Both the position numbers and the translations under genes were made by a program. Below the pieces are notes generated by a model, which worked only from the letters and a program-made list of their open reading frames with translations, was not told the DNA's origin and did no database searches. This document shows positions 21,086-29,956 of a DNA stretch of 29,956 nt, piece by piece. Position 1 is the first letter of the stretch, and each line of letters opens with the position of its first letter. Source of the stretch: Pelomyxa schiedti (Eukaryota > Evosea > Pelobiontida > Pelomyxidae); the NCBI GenBank assembly GCA_020536535.1, contig JAHLWZ010001007.1, forward strand, positions 1 through 29,956, written 5' to 3'.

Positions 21086-22871
21086 TCACCACGATAAACA
21101 ATTTGTTACCGGTGGCGTGGCCGCTTTCAGAGCAGCAGCTTTCTCCTCAGCCGTCTCCTTGCAATACCAGCAGTTAGGGTCCCCAGAGAAAATCGAGCCC
21201 CTCATGGCATAGGCAACCCCGCGGCACCCTCCGCACTGGTGCAGCCTCGAGCACCTCCCACAATTGCCCTGGAAGTTGTCCCGCGAGCGCAGGTGCTGCA
21301 TATCCTCGCACTCCCAGGCCTTGTGCAGAGCCTGCAGGAAGTCTCCGCCGCATTCCTCAGAGTGCAGGTTGCCCACGACGTAGCCCATGCGGCGGCAAGC
21401 GAGGATGTCTCCGTTCTGAATGACACAAATGCCATTCTTGCCAACGCTGCACCCGCAGTTGTGTTCAAATGCCAGTTGCATCCAAAGAGGGTCCTTGGTG
21501 ACAAACTGTGTCTGAGTTCCGTATTTGTCCTCTGGGAGGAAAGTGGTGAGTGCTGGATAGTGACTTGCTTTTTTTTTGAAAAGGTTTTTTTTTCTCTTAC
21601 CTAGAGCGCTTAGAAGGAGATAAGCCTGCTCGAGCTCATCTGGCCGGAGAACATCTTCTTCCAGTGCTTCACCTGTTCCCATGGGCACTAGCCTGCCCAC
21701 AGCAAATCGCGTTACTTCATGGGCCACGCATAGCTGAACAATTTGTTCTAACTCAGCCACATTCTAGTTGGGCATTAGAGAATGAGGCGATCAACTATGA
21801 AGGAGACTTTTCTGCTTAAAGTGAGCATAACGGCTGTTGTAATTCCAACCACGCGGGCAATGTCAAGTGCTTCAATTGCCCTTTTGAAGGCTCCTGGTCC
21901 CCGGAATGAATCATGAGTTGCCTCTACTCCATCTATGCTTACCTAAAGAGTAATTAAACCCCCGCAAGAAAAAAAAACATGCAGCACTTGTAGAACACCA
22001 ATTCTCGCATCAAATAACTTCAGGGCCAGAGGAATTGTTAACATGGTTCCGTTAGATAGAACTCTCGGGAAGATTCTAAGCTTGCGAGCTTGGCGTATGT
22101 AGTCACACAACTGTGGTTCCAGCAGAGGCTCTATAGGGCCCTAGGATTAGGAGCTTATTCAAATTCCCTCCCCAGTACCAAATTACCTCCGCCAGTATAA
22201 TAGATAGTTCCGTCACAATCCATTTCCTTCAGAAAAGCACTGAACGCCAAAAGTAGTTTGGTGACATCACCAGGAGTCATTGACATTCCTCCCCTCTTGC
22301 TCTCCTGATAGCAATGTGTGCACCTCAAATTACACGTGTCCGTCAAATGCAACTGCAAAAAGAACTGCTTCCTTCGAAGCACAGGTCGCTGCCGCCTTCC
22401 CATAACTGAGTTGGCCACGCTCGAGTGCCCTCTGCAGCTGTGGTCGTGATGGTGATGGTGGTGGTGATGAGGCCCATCGCTCCCATCACCAACCAAACGG
22501 TCGTGCTTGTGACACGCGCACGAGCAATCTTCCTCGGAGACTACCGGGGGAGTAGCCGTTGTCCTGAGTTGGAATGAATTGTGGGAGCTTGTGCTTGTGT
22601 CCTTTCCTGTGCCAGAGCTTGAACTCCCCGTCGTACTACTAGTAGCAGAAGTCGTAGTCGTAGTAGTCGTCGTTGAGACAGAAGGTTGTAGAGGCCTCCC
22701 GGTGGTTCGTATCACGAAGGGGTCGTCCAGAGTGGGCTGGGCGTCGGCCTCGTCCCCGCTGCTGGGGCACTCGCATTCGCACTCACAGGCGCCGTCACAC
22801 TCGCTCTGTATTTCGTCGTCATCGCCGTCTACGTTGTGTTCATCCGCGAAAATAGTGCCTTCGTCGCACAT
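21086..22871 (-). CDS. Radical SAM/SPASM domain protein with Cys/His-rich N-terminal extension
   Basis: Radical SAM enzymes cleave S-adenosylmethionine with a 4Fe-4S cluster; SPASM members mostly modify peptides or mature sulfatases. The substrate here is unknown. Exons 22871-22187, 22130-21988, 21942-21808, 21763-21601 and 21531-21086 join in phase to 523 residues. The first ~170 residues are acidic, Cys-rich (CECECEC) and Ser/Thr-rich with CSCACHKH and eight consecutive His. The core begins with QLHLTDTCNLRCTHCYQE (CxxxCxxC), then YYTGGEPLLEP after splicing, VLSNGTML, VSIDGVEATHDSFRG and FAVGRLVPMGTG. The SPASM end has CGCSVGKNG, GDILACRRMGYVVGNL, NCGRCSRLHQCGGCRG and DPNCWYC. Length and motifs are complete. 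PqqE-, AlbA- or sulfatase-maturase-like relatives are candidates. Confidence 0.88.
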
Positions 22872-24181
22872 TGTTTTGTTTTGTGTGTTTTGTTTGTTGT
22901 TCTGGCATCTGAAAAGTCTGGTGCTGTGATCATCGGGAATTTCTCAAGAATCCACATTGTTCACATCAGCCAGGTTTCTTGCTAGTTCAGGCAACACTAT
23001 TGATTATAGCTCCTGCCCCGTGCTGATGCCTGCCCTAAAATTCTGTGTAATCCACACACAAAGGTGAACAGAACTGTATGCACACTTGGGTTCCAGGCAC
23101 ACATTATACTGGCAAACTCAGCAAAACACACAATTTTCACCCTGGACCCATTCCCTTGCTTTGATTTCCGCAATAATGGACCAAATATCTTTTCGATTAG
23201 TTAATTCAAGTTACCGGAAACCAATCTCAAAGGACCGGCCCCCGCACTGCTTTTAGGGGGGGGTCCAAGGAGTACGGAAAATAATTGCAAAAAAACACAA
23301 ATAATTTCGAATTTTTGTAAAGGACTTATTGTTTTGCCCTTCAAAAAAAATTGATTTTGTATTTAAAAGGAGCCGCTTGTGGCGTTGGCATTTTACAAAA
23401 AAAAAACACGTTAACACCACCCCTTTTACAGAGTTTATTTGTGGCTGTAACCAAAGCTGGCATCTGTGGCTTTTACTTCGATTCACACCCCTCCACAGGA
23501 GGGACAGTCAGGAATTACCTTGCACTGGTATTGTGACTTGTGGCTAGTGGATACATTGGCACAGTGCCCCCGAACCATGCACGAGAGTCACCTCACAACC
23601 CAGTGCACAAGCCTTGACTTATCTGTTGAAACTGGCGTTGGTGTGTAGACAACACACAATTCTGGTGGTTCTTGTGCTTGTTGTTGGCCCTTCGGAGGGT
23701 TTCAGTGGAAGTTTCCAAGAAAGAAAACTGATGGTCGATGTAAACGGACTCAGGAAGGAGGTACTTTTACAAGCCTTTCACACACAGAGAACTTGGGCAA
23801 GCAACACTCAATTGAAACAAAATCCACAACCTTCAACACAATAAATCAACTTTTGGTTTTTTTTTCCTTTCGGGTTGATCATGTGGTGGTACAAACCGAA
23901 CGAATGGAAAGTTTAGGCAGTTGTGGGCGGTTGTACGTTCCTGCAAAACGGTCAAGCAGGAACTGCCGGAAAAACACACTCCTTTTTGTTAATTTCAGTT
24001 CGGGTTGGTTGTGAGGCCTTTGCACGCCAATGGTGTGTTGTTTTGCAGTGTGCTGTTTACAATTGGTTTGCAAACCAAAAGGATATAGGACTCTTACTCG
24101 AATTTGTCTGGTTCTGATGGTTCTTTGTACTCTCAACCCCCTTTTGTTGATTTCTTGACGCCACAAGCACAACACCTACCA
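22872..24181. other. Intergenic and possible 5' part of the transposable element
   Basis: About 1.3 kb without a convincing gene. It is AT-rich from 22,900 to 23,400, with a G8 run at about 23,256-23,263. From about 23,600 the plus strand holds short open stretches, such as the VYNWFANQK peptide near 24,056-24,082, that might be 5' exons of the transposase, but no exon chain could be supported. Confidence 0.4.
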
Positions 24182-25945
24182 ATGCAACAACTACAACAAC
24201 AAGTGCCATCACAATCACAACTACCGTTATTGCAAATGCAACCATCACCTCCCCAGTCAGAGCCGCAACAGCTACAACACATACAGCAACTACAACCACA
24301 ACTTCCACAGCCACAACAAACACTACTGCAACAGCAGCAACTACTACCACCATCCCAACAACAGTTACAGCTTCTTCTGCAACCACCACAGTCCTTTCAA
24401 CAAGGAGTTCTTCCTCCTTGTTCGTTTGCATCCACAACATATCCAGCAGTCCCACAGGCCTTCACAATGGGTCCACCTGCAATGGTGCCCTACAATGACC
24501 TTCTGCAGCTTTGTGTGGTCTGGTTTAAGTAGGTTTTTTTTTCCCCTTTCTAACCAGCTATCAGAGTTTACAAAGACAGTTGGCAAGCCAGCCAACCCAA
24601 TTCTTTAAAGAGTGATACTGACCTTGCTTGAGCACTGGTACCCCTGTATCACGGTTGTGTGTAAGGTATGGAATGACTGAGAGCCAAGGATTAGGGGCAG
24701 TGCAACGAGTCCGGCCATACATCCATCGTGAACTTTGCCAGTATTGGGACCGTCCCTTCATCCACAAAGTGGATCCAGAAGACCGATTTTCATACATCGC
24801 TGTGGTTGGAGACCACACACCAATCATGATTAACAGACCCTATTGCCCTACCAATTCATTTGCGTATGGAAAGCAGGTACACACTTTCAAAAGTATTTCA
24901 TAACTTTTTAAAAATCGACTGCACAGACATATGATAAACACCATGGCATGTATGCTCTTAAAAAACATGTTGTTGTTTCAGCCACTTCACCCTATTACGC
25001 TGTGGCATGGAATTGTGCCAGTGAAGGCTCATGCCATGATATGAAAGATCTGATCTTAACATGGCAAAACATGTACCCCCATTTATTGGCAAAAAAACCT
25101 GAGGATGCCCATCTTTTCCCTCAGCAGCCCACATGGGCAGTGTTGTTGGATAGCGGCTATGTAGGACCAGAGCCTTATGGGTATGCCAGCTTGCCTTTTT
25201 CGTGAGATCTAACATTCCCCAAGTTTAAATAAAGTGGTTATACCGAAGCCTTCAAGCCGGACCACATTTAGTTCTCAAGATGTGAGTGACCTAAAGAAAA
25301 AAAGGTCTGACTTCCTCCCAGTCACCTCATCTTGTCTTACAAACCTCAGAGTTATTGTTGAATGCTTTTTCGGGAGAATGACTGTACTATGGAGGTGCCT
25401 ACTCTCACCTTATCTTTTTGATAAGGCCTATTTGGACATGGATGTTGAAAATATGATTATGTTGACTAACTCACACATCGAGTAGTTTTTCCGCTATTTG
25501 CCGCTTACTTATTGAACACAGAGAACATCAGAAAAAAGAGCCTTTGGGCCCAAGTGATGCCAAGAAATATGTGGACTTTGTAAACCTGTGGAAGCAAGCA
25601 CAATCTAAAGACAAGGAGATATATGCAAGAAAAAATGCAAAGGCAAAAGAATCAGCAAGTAAAAAGGCTCGTGTGCTTGCACAATATACTACAGAAGCTT
25701 CCTCTGATCTTCCACCATACATCCTAACTCCATGGCGACACCCACAACCCTCATTATTACCACCACAAAACCAGCAGCAGCAACCTCTGTCCCTCCAACC
25801 AACTTCACCACCACAAAACCAGCAACAGCAACCATCAATGCCAGGAGTGCCACAGCAGCATGGACAGACACGGACACAACCTGCAGTTCTGGAACAACCA
25901 ATTCCCAACCAACTGTCCCAGAGCACAGATACTCATACACCATGA
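24182..25945 (+). mobile_element. Harbinger/ISL2EU-like DDE transposase gene (DDE_Tnp_4), six exons
   Basis: Encodes a cut-and-paste DNA transposase. Exons 24182-24528, 24558-24611, 24666-24876, 24927-25180, 25224-25481 and 25522-25945 join in phase to 515 residues with no stop. A Gln/Pro-rich N-terminus of about 90 residues is followed by a short helix-turn-helix-like part (YGMTESQGLGAVQRV), then the catalytic core: Asp in VVGDHTPIMINRP, YDKHHGMYALKKHVV, Asp in WAVLLDSGYVG and Glu in IVECFFGRM, with LTNSHIE. A basic helix and a second Q-rich tail end the protein. The triad is intact. The first intron (29 bases) is unusually short and the true start may lie upstream. Terminal repeats are not clear. 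Confidence 0.8.
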
Positions 25946-26465
25946 GGTAAAAACCCCTCAATACCCAAAACAACAAAAAAAAAAAAATAACTTACAGCAC
26001 AAACAGACACAACTGAACACTGGGATGGAATAACACACAAGGAAGCTGCAAACACCTGGCAAAGAACCACGACGCAGCACCAACTTGTAAATAATGAAAT
26101 TTCTGTTAATTCGAAGTTTCATAGAAATTTCCTTTTTTTTTGTCCACTGCTAGTGGTATGCCACTAGGAGTTGATCCCCCCCAAAATTGATAATTGCCCC
26201 CGGCCAAATGACTTTTGGATTCCCAGATCCCTTTTCCATTCCCACTACCAATTCAGGGGGCAACAATTAAAGTGGGAGGACACAAGCCTTTTTGGTCCAA
26301 TAACAAAAATAATTTTTCTTGGTAGACACTATCACACACGTCTCAAATGGCAACGAGAGCTGGATGTTTGGAAGGCTGACTCTCGGGTTAAGTCACAAAA
26401 TGAAGCCTCCAAAATTAAACTTGGGGGAAAATTAAAATTAACATTTTGAAATTGGTGGTTGGAGA
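25946..26465. other. Gap between transposase and DUF4403-like gene
   Basis: No gene is supported. The stretch holds a 9-bp inverted repeat (26096-26104 with 26123-26131), a 7-bp hairpin (26150-26156 with 26161-26167) and a C7 run at about 26,176-26,182. The hairpins and C-run may mark the right end of the transposable element. Confidence 0.45.
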
Positions 26466-28148
26466 ATGATCAGTGTGATGTCTGTCAGTTTATTCTTCCG
26501 GCAGAGACCTGTGCAAAAACGACCGAACAAAAGAACCCCCCTTGTGGACCCTCCCAAGAAACCAATAAAATCAAAACCATGTCGATGTATTGGTGTATTG
26601 GCGGCTGTGTTTATCACTACACTGTTTCTGCTTGCAGAGTACCTTTCCTCAAGGTGCGATTCCTTCACAACTAAATGAAAATAATTTTCGATCTTTATAA
26701 GGCCGGCCTACATACCTGCCCCAGCTGAATTTCCAAGTGCAAGTGTGCCCATTCAAGGGAGAGACTCCACAGTTTCCGTTAATATCGATCTCAATCTCTT
26801 CTCGCTGGTTGTACCACGCTATCTAGACAATTGGTTGAATGAGGGTGACTGGAGCTTTCACTATTTGCTGAAAAGTGATGGGTCTCCCCAGGGAACAACA
26901 GTGGAAATAGTACACTTCAGTGGCAAGGACGGACATATCCACCTTGACAATGGGCATGCCAGCTGCATTGTGAGTGGTGTGTCCTCTCCCAATCCAGGCA
27001 CTGTCAAAGTGGACATCTCTTTTTGGGGGGCAGTGAAATTAAGAAGGAGGGTTGTTACTTCACTCGAGAAAACGAGCGATTTTGCAGGCACGTTATCTTG
27101 CACTGTTCCAATCAGCCTCACAAATGACTGGCATATTATTAGCAATCCATCAGTGCAAGTGTCAGTAATCCGAGCCAAAACATTTTTTGGGTGGTCATGG
27201 GAGCCACGGCTTAGAGCTGGGATGGAAAAAATTTTAATCCCAAAAGTGAGCTTATAATTCAATCCTTTCTGCTGACTCAAAATCCAGATTTTGGAACTGG
27301 TGTCACAAGTCCCCAGTTTATGTGAGAAATTTAACTTGATGTGGCAACATCTCCATGACGCTATGCTGATACCCACCGTGGAGCTGCAAGACTATAAAGT
27401 TGAAGATGTGTGGCTGCAAATAAATCCAAACGCATTGTCTATGTCTCCACTCACATTCGCTGGAGAGTGGATGCATGTGTCAATTGGCCTTTCCTGTAAA
27501 CCGGTAATTTCAGTTGGTTATTATCCAGCCTCAAGCTCTCCTACGATGGAGTGCCCAAGCTTCTCCACCATGATCGCTGATCAGGGAATTGATACAGAAC
27601 TGACATTCCATCTTCCTTTCACTGTATTAAACACGGAAACATTGAGACTTCCACCGACAGTAATCACAATTTGGGGAGTACAAGTAGAAGTAAAATCTGT
27701 GCAGTTTTACGCATCAGAGAGAACTCTTGTTGCTGCAGTGGTGACACAGAGCATATTTGGCAATGCCACGATTTATTTATGGGGCGAATTACAATGGAAC
27801 TCAACGAACAGTACACTTTCTTTTTCAGTTGTCGACTTCCACCCAGAACCTCGGAACTACCTCTCAAAGATGGCTTTGTTCACTGCTGATTGGTTGTTCC
27901 ATGGCCATGTAAAGGAGCTTATCTCACGCAAACTACATTGGAACCTTGGTGCACACCTTGAAAACCTCCGGCAGTATATCAGAGACAGCCACAGATCTGA
28001 CCACTGGGCGGACTACAATTTTGTGATGCAGACATTGGATATTCAGAGTGTTGTTGCTGAGGCCTCTGGAATCACTCTTGTAGGTTCCCTCACTGGCCAA
28101 GGTTCAGTTTCTGTCAAGTCTGACCTAAAACTGACTGACTTAACATAA
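26466..28148 (+). CDS. Membrane-anchored DUF4403-like (lipid-binding-type beta fold) protein
   Basis: Three exons, 26466-26653, 26702-27245 and 27288-28148, join in phase to 530 residues. A basic N-terminus is followed by one membrane segment (GVLAAVFITTLFLLAEYL, about residues 41-58), then a large domain of alternating strands resembling DUF4403: STVSVNIDLNLF, LTNDWHI, EDVWLQINPNALSMSP, MHVSIGLSCKP, ATIYLWGELQWN, LSKMALFTADWLFHG and a C-terminal VSVKSDLKLT. Such proteins occur mainly in bacteria, and their function is poorly known; a link to lipid or envelope binding is inference. The likely topology is N-terminus in the cytosol with the domain outside or in the lumen. The start codon is the first ATG of the open exon; an upstream exon cannot be excluded. 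Confidence 0.7.
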
Positions 28149-28870
28149 GTGATTTCCTCAACAAATCTTTTTTCCTACAATTAATTACCCTGCACCTGTC
28201 GAGGTAATCAACAGAAACAACACAGGAACAATGGCTGCCTCACAAGCAGCTTGCCTGTTGTGTGGGTTTTTGCCAGATCAATGAATAACATAAAATCCAC
28301 AGACAGACCTCATCATCGTTATTCATCCCTGCCCACTTGAACCCTTCTCCCACATCCACAACAATGCTCACTCCCTCCCAGCTGGCCAGATACAGAAAGG
28401 AAGCGCCAGTTCTGTGACAACCCTCAGGCCTAAGTACATCAGGCCTGCTCCCGTACTTAAGACCCCGGCCGTTTCCAACCCACAATGTTGCCACACACCC
28501 CCTACGCGTCCCACCAAGCGTGATCGACACCCCAACAAACAACGCCCGCCACGGCATACGTCGACCATCGGCGTAATGAAACATTTTGTCGCTGCGTACT
28601 ACAACGCTCCGACAAAGTTGGCTCCGATGTCGTCTACGACGACGTTCAGGGGAAGAACCGCGAGCGGGCTGCGCGCGCCGCAGCGAGGCACCGCGACGCA
28701 CACGGCCAACGCAACGAACTGGTCGGGAGCCCACAAAACGTGATGGACACGCACCCAGAGCGGCCTCTGTTGCTGTACTCGTTGACTCACTCCTCTCTTA
28801 CAATGCCCTTGGCAGCTTTGTTGCCATCTCCTACAGAAAGCCAGAAAGCACTGTGAACAAGAAAACGATC
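28149..28870. other. GC-variable region with ambiguous open frames on both strands
   Basis: Open frames occur on the plus strand (28414-28743, 109 codons, Thr/Pro/Arg-rich) and the minus strand (28734-28240, 164 codons), but neither resembles a family or shows clear splice logic. A short start, MAASQAACLLCGFLPDQ, lies at 28231 on the plus strand. I cannot assign a gene. Confidence 0.4.
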
Positions 28871-28882
28871 TGCTAGCATCTG

Positions 28883-28916
28883 CTGGTGCAGCTAGCATAA
28901 ATGCCAGCTGCACCAG
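28883..28916. repeat. 11-bp inverted repeat (hairpin)
   Basis: CTGGTGCAGCT at 28883-28893 is the exact reverse complement of AGCTGCACCAG at 28906-28916, with a 12-base loop. A second small hairpin, CGCGC...GCGCG, follows at about 28,919-28,933. Confidence 0.7.
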
Positions 28917-29076
28917 AACGCGCTACAAGCGCGGGAACATGCTAAAAGCGTTTTTTGGGGTAAGTCTAATAGATTCAGACAGTGCATGTCAGGTACTGGA
29001 AACATGTGGGCTATCCTATGGGAAAAGATACCAATTTGGAGAAGGTGTGCTGAACTGCTGCATTTTTTTTTTTTTT

Positions 29077-29103
29077 GCCTGAAGTCGAAAATCGACTTCA
29101 GGC
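29077..29103. repeat. 12-bp perfect hairpin preceded by a T-run
   Basis: GCCTGAAGTCGA at 29077-29088 pairs exactly with TCGACTTCAGGC at 29092-29103 around an AAA loop. A run of about 14 T precedes the left arm. Read on the minus strand the order is hairpin then A-run. Confidence 0.75.
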
Positions 29104-29264
29104 CAGGGCACATCAGGGGAGAAGTGGACTCCAGTGTGGCTGTTCAAACACCTATTAAAACAATAGAGCTCACTATTCAGTTGCATCTGCACACTAGCTC
29201 CTCAACAAGAGAATAGCGGATCTCGCTGCATCTGGCAGGTAGGGGCCAAGTGAGGAAGGTCTTG

Positions 29265-29700
29265 GAAATGCCGCAGACCCGTTTCAACACAGTTTGAATG
29301 TGGGAAAAAAAAACCTGTGAGTGGAGGTGAGGCCATACTGGGGTACAATGAAAGTGAAAACCTGAGCATATCAGAGCTGCACACATTCTTCTCAGTCTGG
29401 GGGTACCTATTATGTTTGAGTGGGGTGACGATGAAAAGGGAGAGGAGGATTTACCATGGTACAAGTAGGACAAGGTGAAACACGGAAAAGCAGAAACATA
29501 CCGCGGCCAAGCTGCTGGAAGTCAAAGGGTACTGATGCCAGCACTCTCACTACATACAGGTTGAGTGTGGGAAAGGATCTAGAGATTGGAGGTGAGTATA
29601 CTGGGTAACTCTAAGAAGAGGAATACCGCTGGTATGGAGCCGAGCTGCACACATTCTTTTGGGTGTGTGCCCGCTTCTGTACTCAGGTCTCATGAAACAC
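29265..29700. repeat. Two diverged direct repeats about 280 bp apart
   Basis: The blocks TTGAATGTGGGAAA, TGGAGGTGAG, TACTGGGG and GAGCTGCACACATTCTT at about 29,292-29,396 recur in the same order as TTGAGTGTGGGAAA, TGGAGGTGAG, TACTGGGT and GAGCTGCACACATTCTT at about 29,560-29,660. The unit looks like part of a dispersed or tandem non-coding repeat. Confidence 0.65.
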
Positions 29701-29926
29701 CAGCATAGTGGATCCAAACCACAGATTTTTTTTGAACAAAAAAAAAATGGAACGGGACCGTGAGCTCCCCAAAGCACAAAAAAAAAACAACGGGATGTGT
29801 GGCGAGGTGACTTCGCGTCGCTGTAGTTCTAAGTAGGTTCTAATCACTGATGGATTTCTGGGAAAACTACCGCGAATCTGTTGGGACCCTGAGGGAGATC
29901 CAGGCGACACCTAGAACTGATTCTAG

Positions 29927-29941
29927 CGCCTTTATAAGGCG
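29927..29941 (+). promoter_or_regulatory. TATA-like element at the right edge
   Basis: CGCCTTTATAAGGCG is a 15-base near-perfect palindrome containing TTTATAAG, the same octamer found upstream of the ART-LRR gene. It may be the core promoter of a gene that starts beyond the window. Confidence 0.25.
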
Positions 29942-29956
29942 GGAACAACACCATCG

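Noticed and set aside
22430-22470. Run of CATCAC-type triplets suggesting a simple repeat
   Set aside because: It encodes the eight-His stretch of the radical SAM protein and is explained by that gene.
24057-24455. Minus-strand open frame rich in Val and Ala opposite the Q-rich exon
   Set aside because: It is the complement of CAA/CAG-rich coding sequence, which leaves Val- and Ala-rich shadow frames.
26171-26449. Plus-strand open frame of 92 codons between transposase and DUF4403-like gene
   Set aside because: There is no ATG start, no splice logic and no recognisable domain.
1-29956. tRNA, rRNA and CRISPR arrays
   Set aside because: None was recognised by eye on either strand; CRISPR is not expected in eukaryotic nuclear DNA.

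Overview
The window reads as gene-dense, intron-rich nuclear DNA of a unicellular eukaryote. Most genes are broken by short GT-AG introns of about 38-130 bases, intergenic gaps are often only 50-300 bases, and the families found include DNA2, ATG12 and a SENP-type protease. A free-living protist, perhaps an amoebozoan, fits, but the lineage cannot be fixed from this window. Gene models were built by hand by joining exons in phase, so exon edges are inferences.

Left third (1-13,573). A 72-bp perfect palindrome precedes a DNA2 nuclease-helicase gene (150-5582). A diacylglycerol kinase-like gene (5696-7328), a FolD-type methylenetetrahydrofolate dehydrogenase/cyclohydrolase (7451-8663) and a small unknown gene (8880 to 9269 or 9426) follow on the same strand. 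The unknown gene converges on a minus-strand SENP8/Ulp1-like cysteine protease (9395-10457), whose first intron carries a run of 33 G (C on the coding strand). A small minus-strand unknown gene (10475-10827), a duplicated segment of about 110 bp, a GC-rich uncertain plus-strand gene (about 11,113-12,400) and a clean four-exon ATG12 gene (12,951-13,573) complete this part.

Middle (13,922-22,871, minus strand). This is the most unusual part. A multi-exon locus of about 6.9 kb encodes two successive modules, each made of an arginine-type ADP-ribosyltransferase (ART) domain, a helical repeat segment and an RNase-inhibitor-type LRR array. The exon phases allow both modules to be read as one protein. 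Most repeats have an exon of their own with phase-1 borders. The two catalytic domains differ at the ExE motif: E-R-E in module 1, N-Q-E in module 2. Upstream lies a five-exon radical SAM/SPASM protein (21,086-22,871) with a Cys/His-rich N-terminal extension.

Right third (23,000-29,956). A six-exon DDE transposase gene of the Harbinger/DDE_Tnp_4 type (24,182-25,945) has Q-rich ends and an intact D-D-E triad. Next is a single-pass membrane protein with a DUF4403-like domain (26,466-28,148). The last 1.8 kb has no convincing gene but holds perfect hairpins, a diverged tandem repeat and a TATA-like element at the right edge.

The DNA repair, folate, lipid-signalling, autophagy and ubiquitin-like protease genes look like ordinary housekeeping genes placed side by side. 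The double ART-LRR locus and the radical SAM/SPASM gene beside it are the best candidates for something undescribed.
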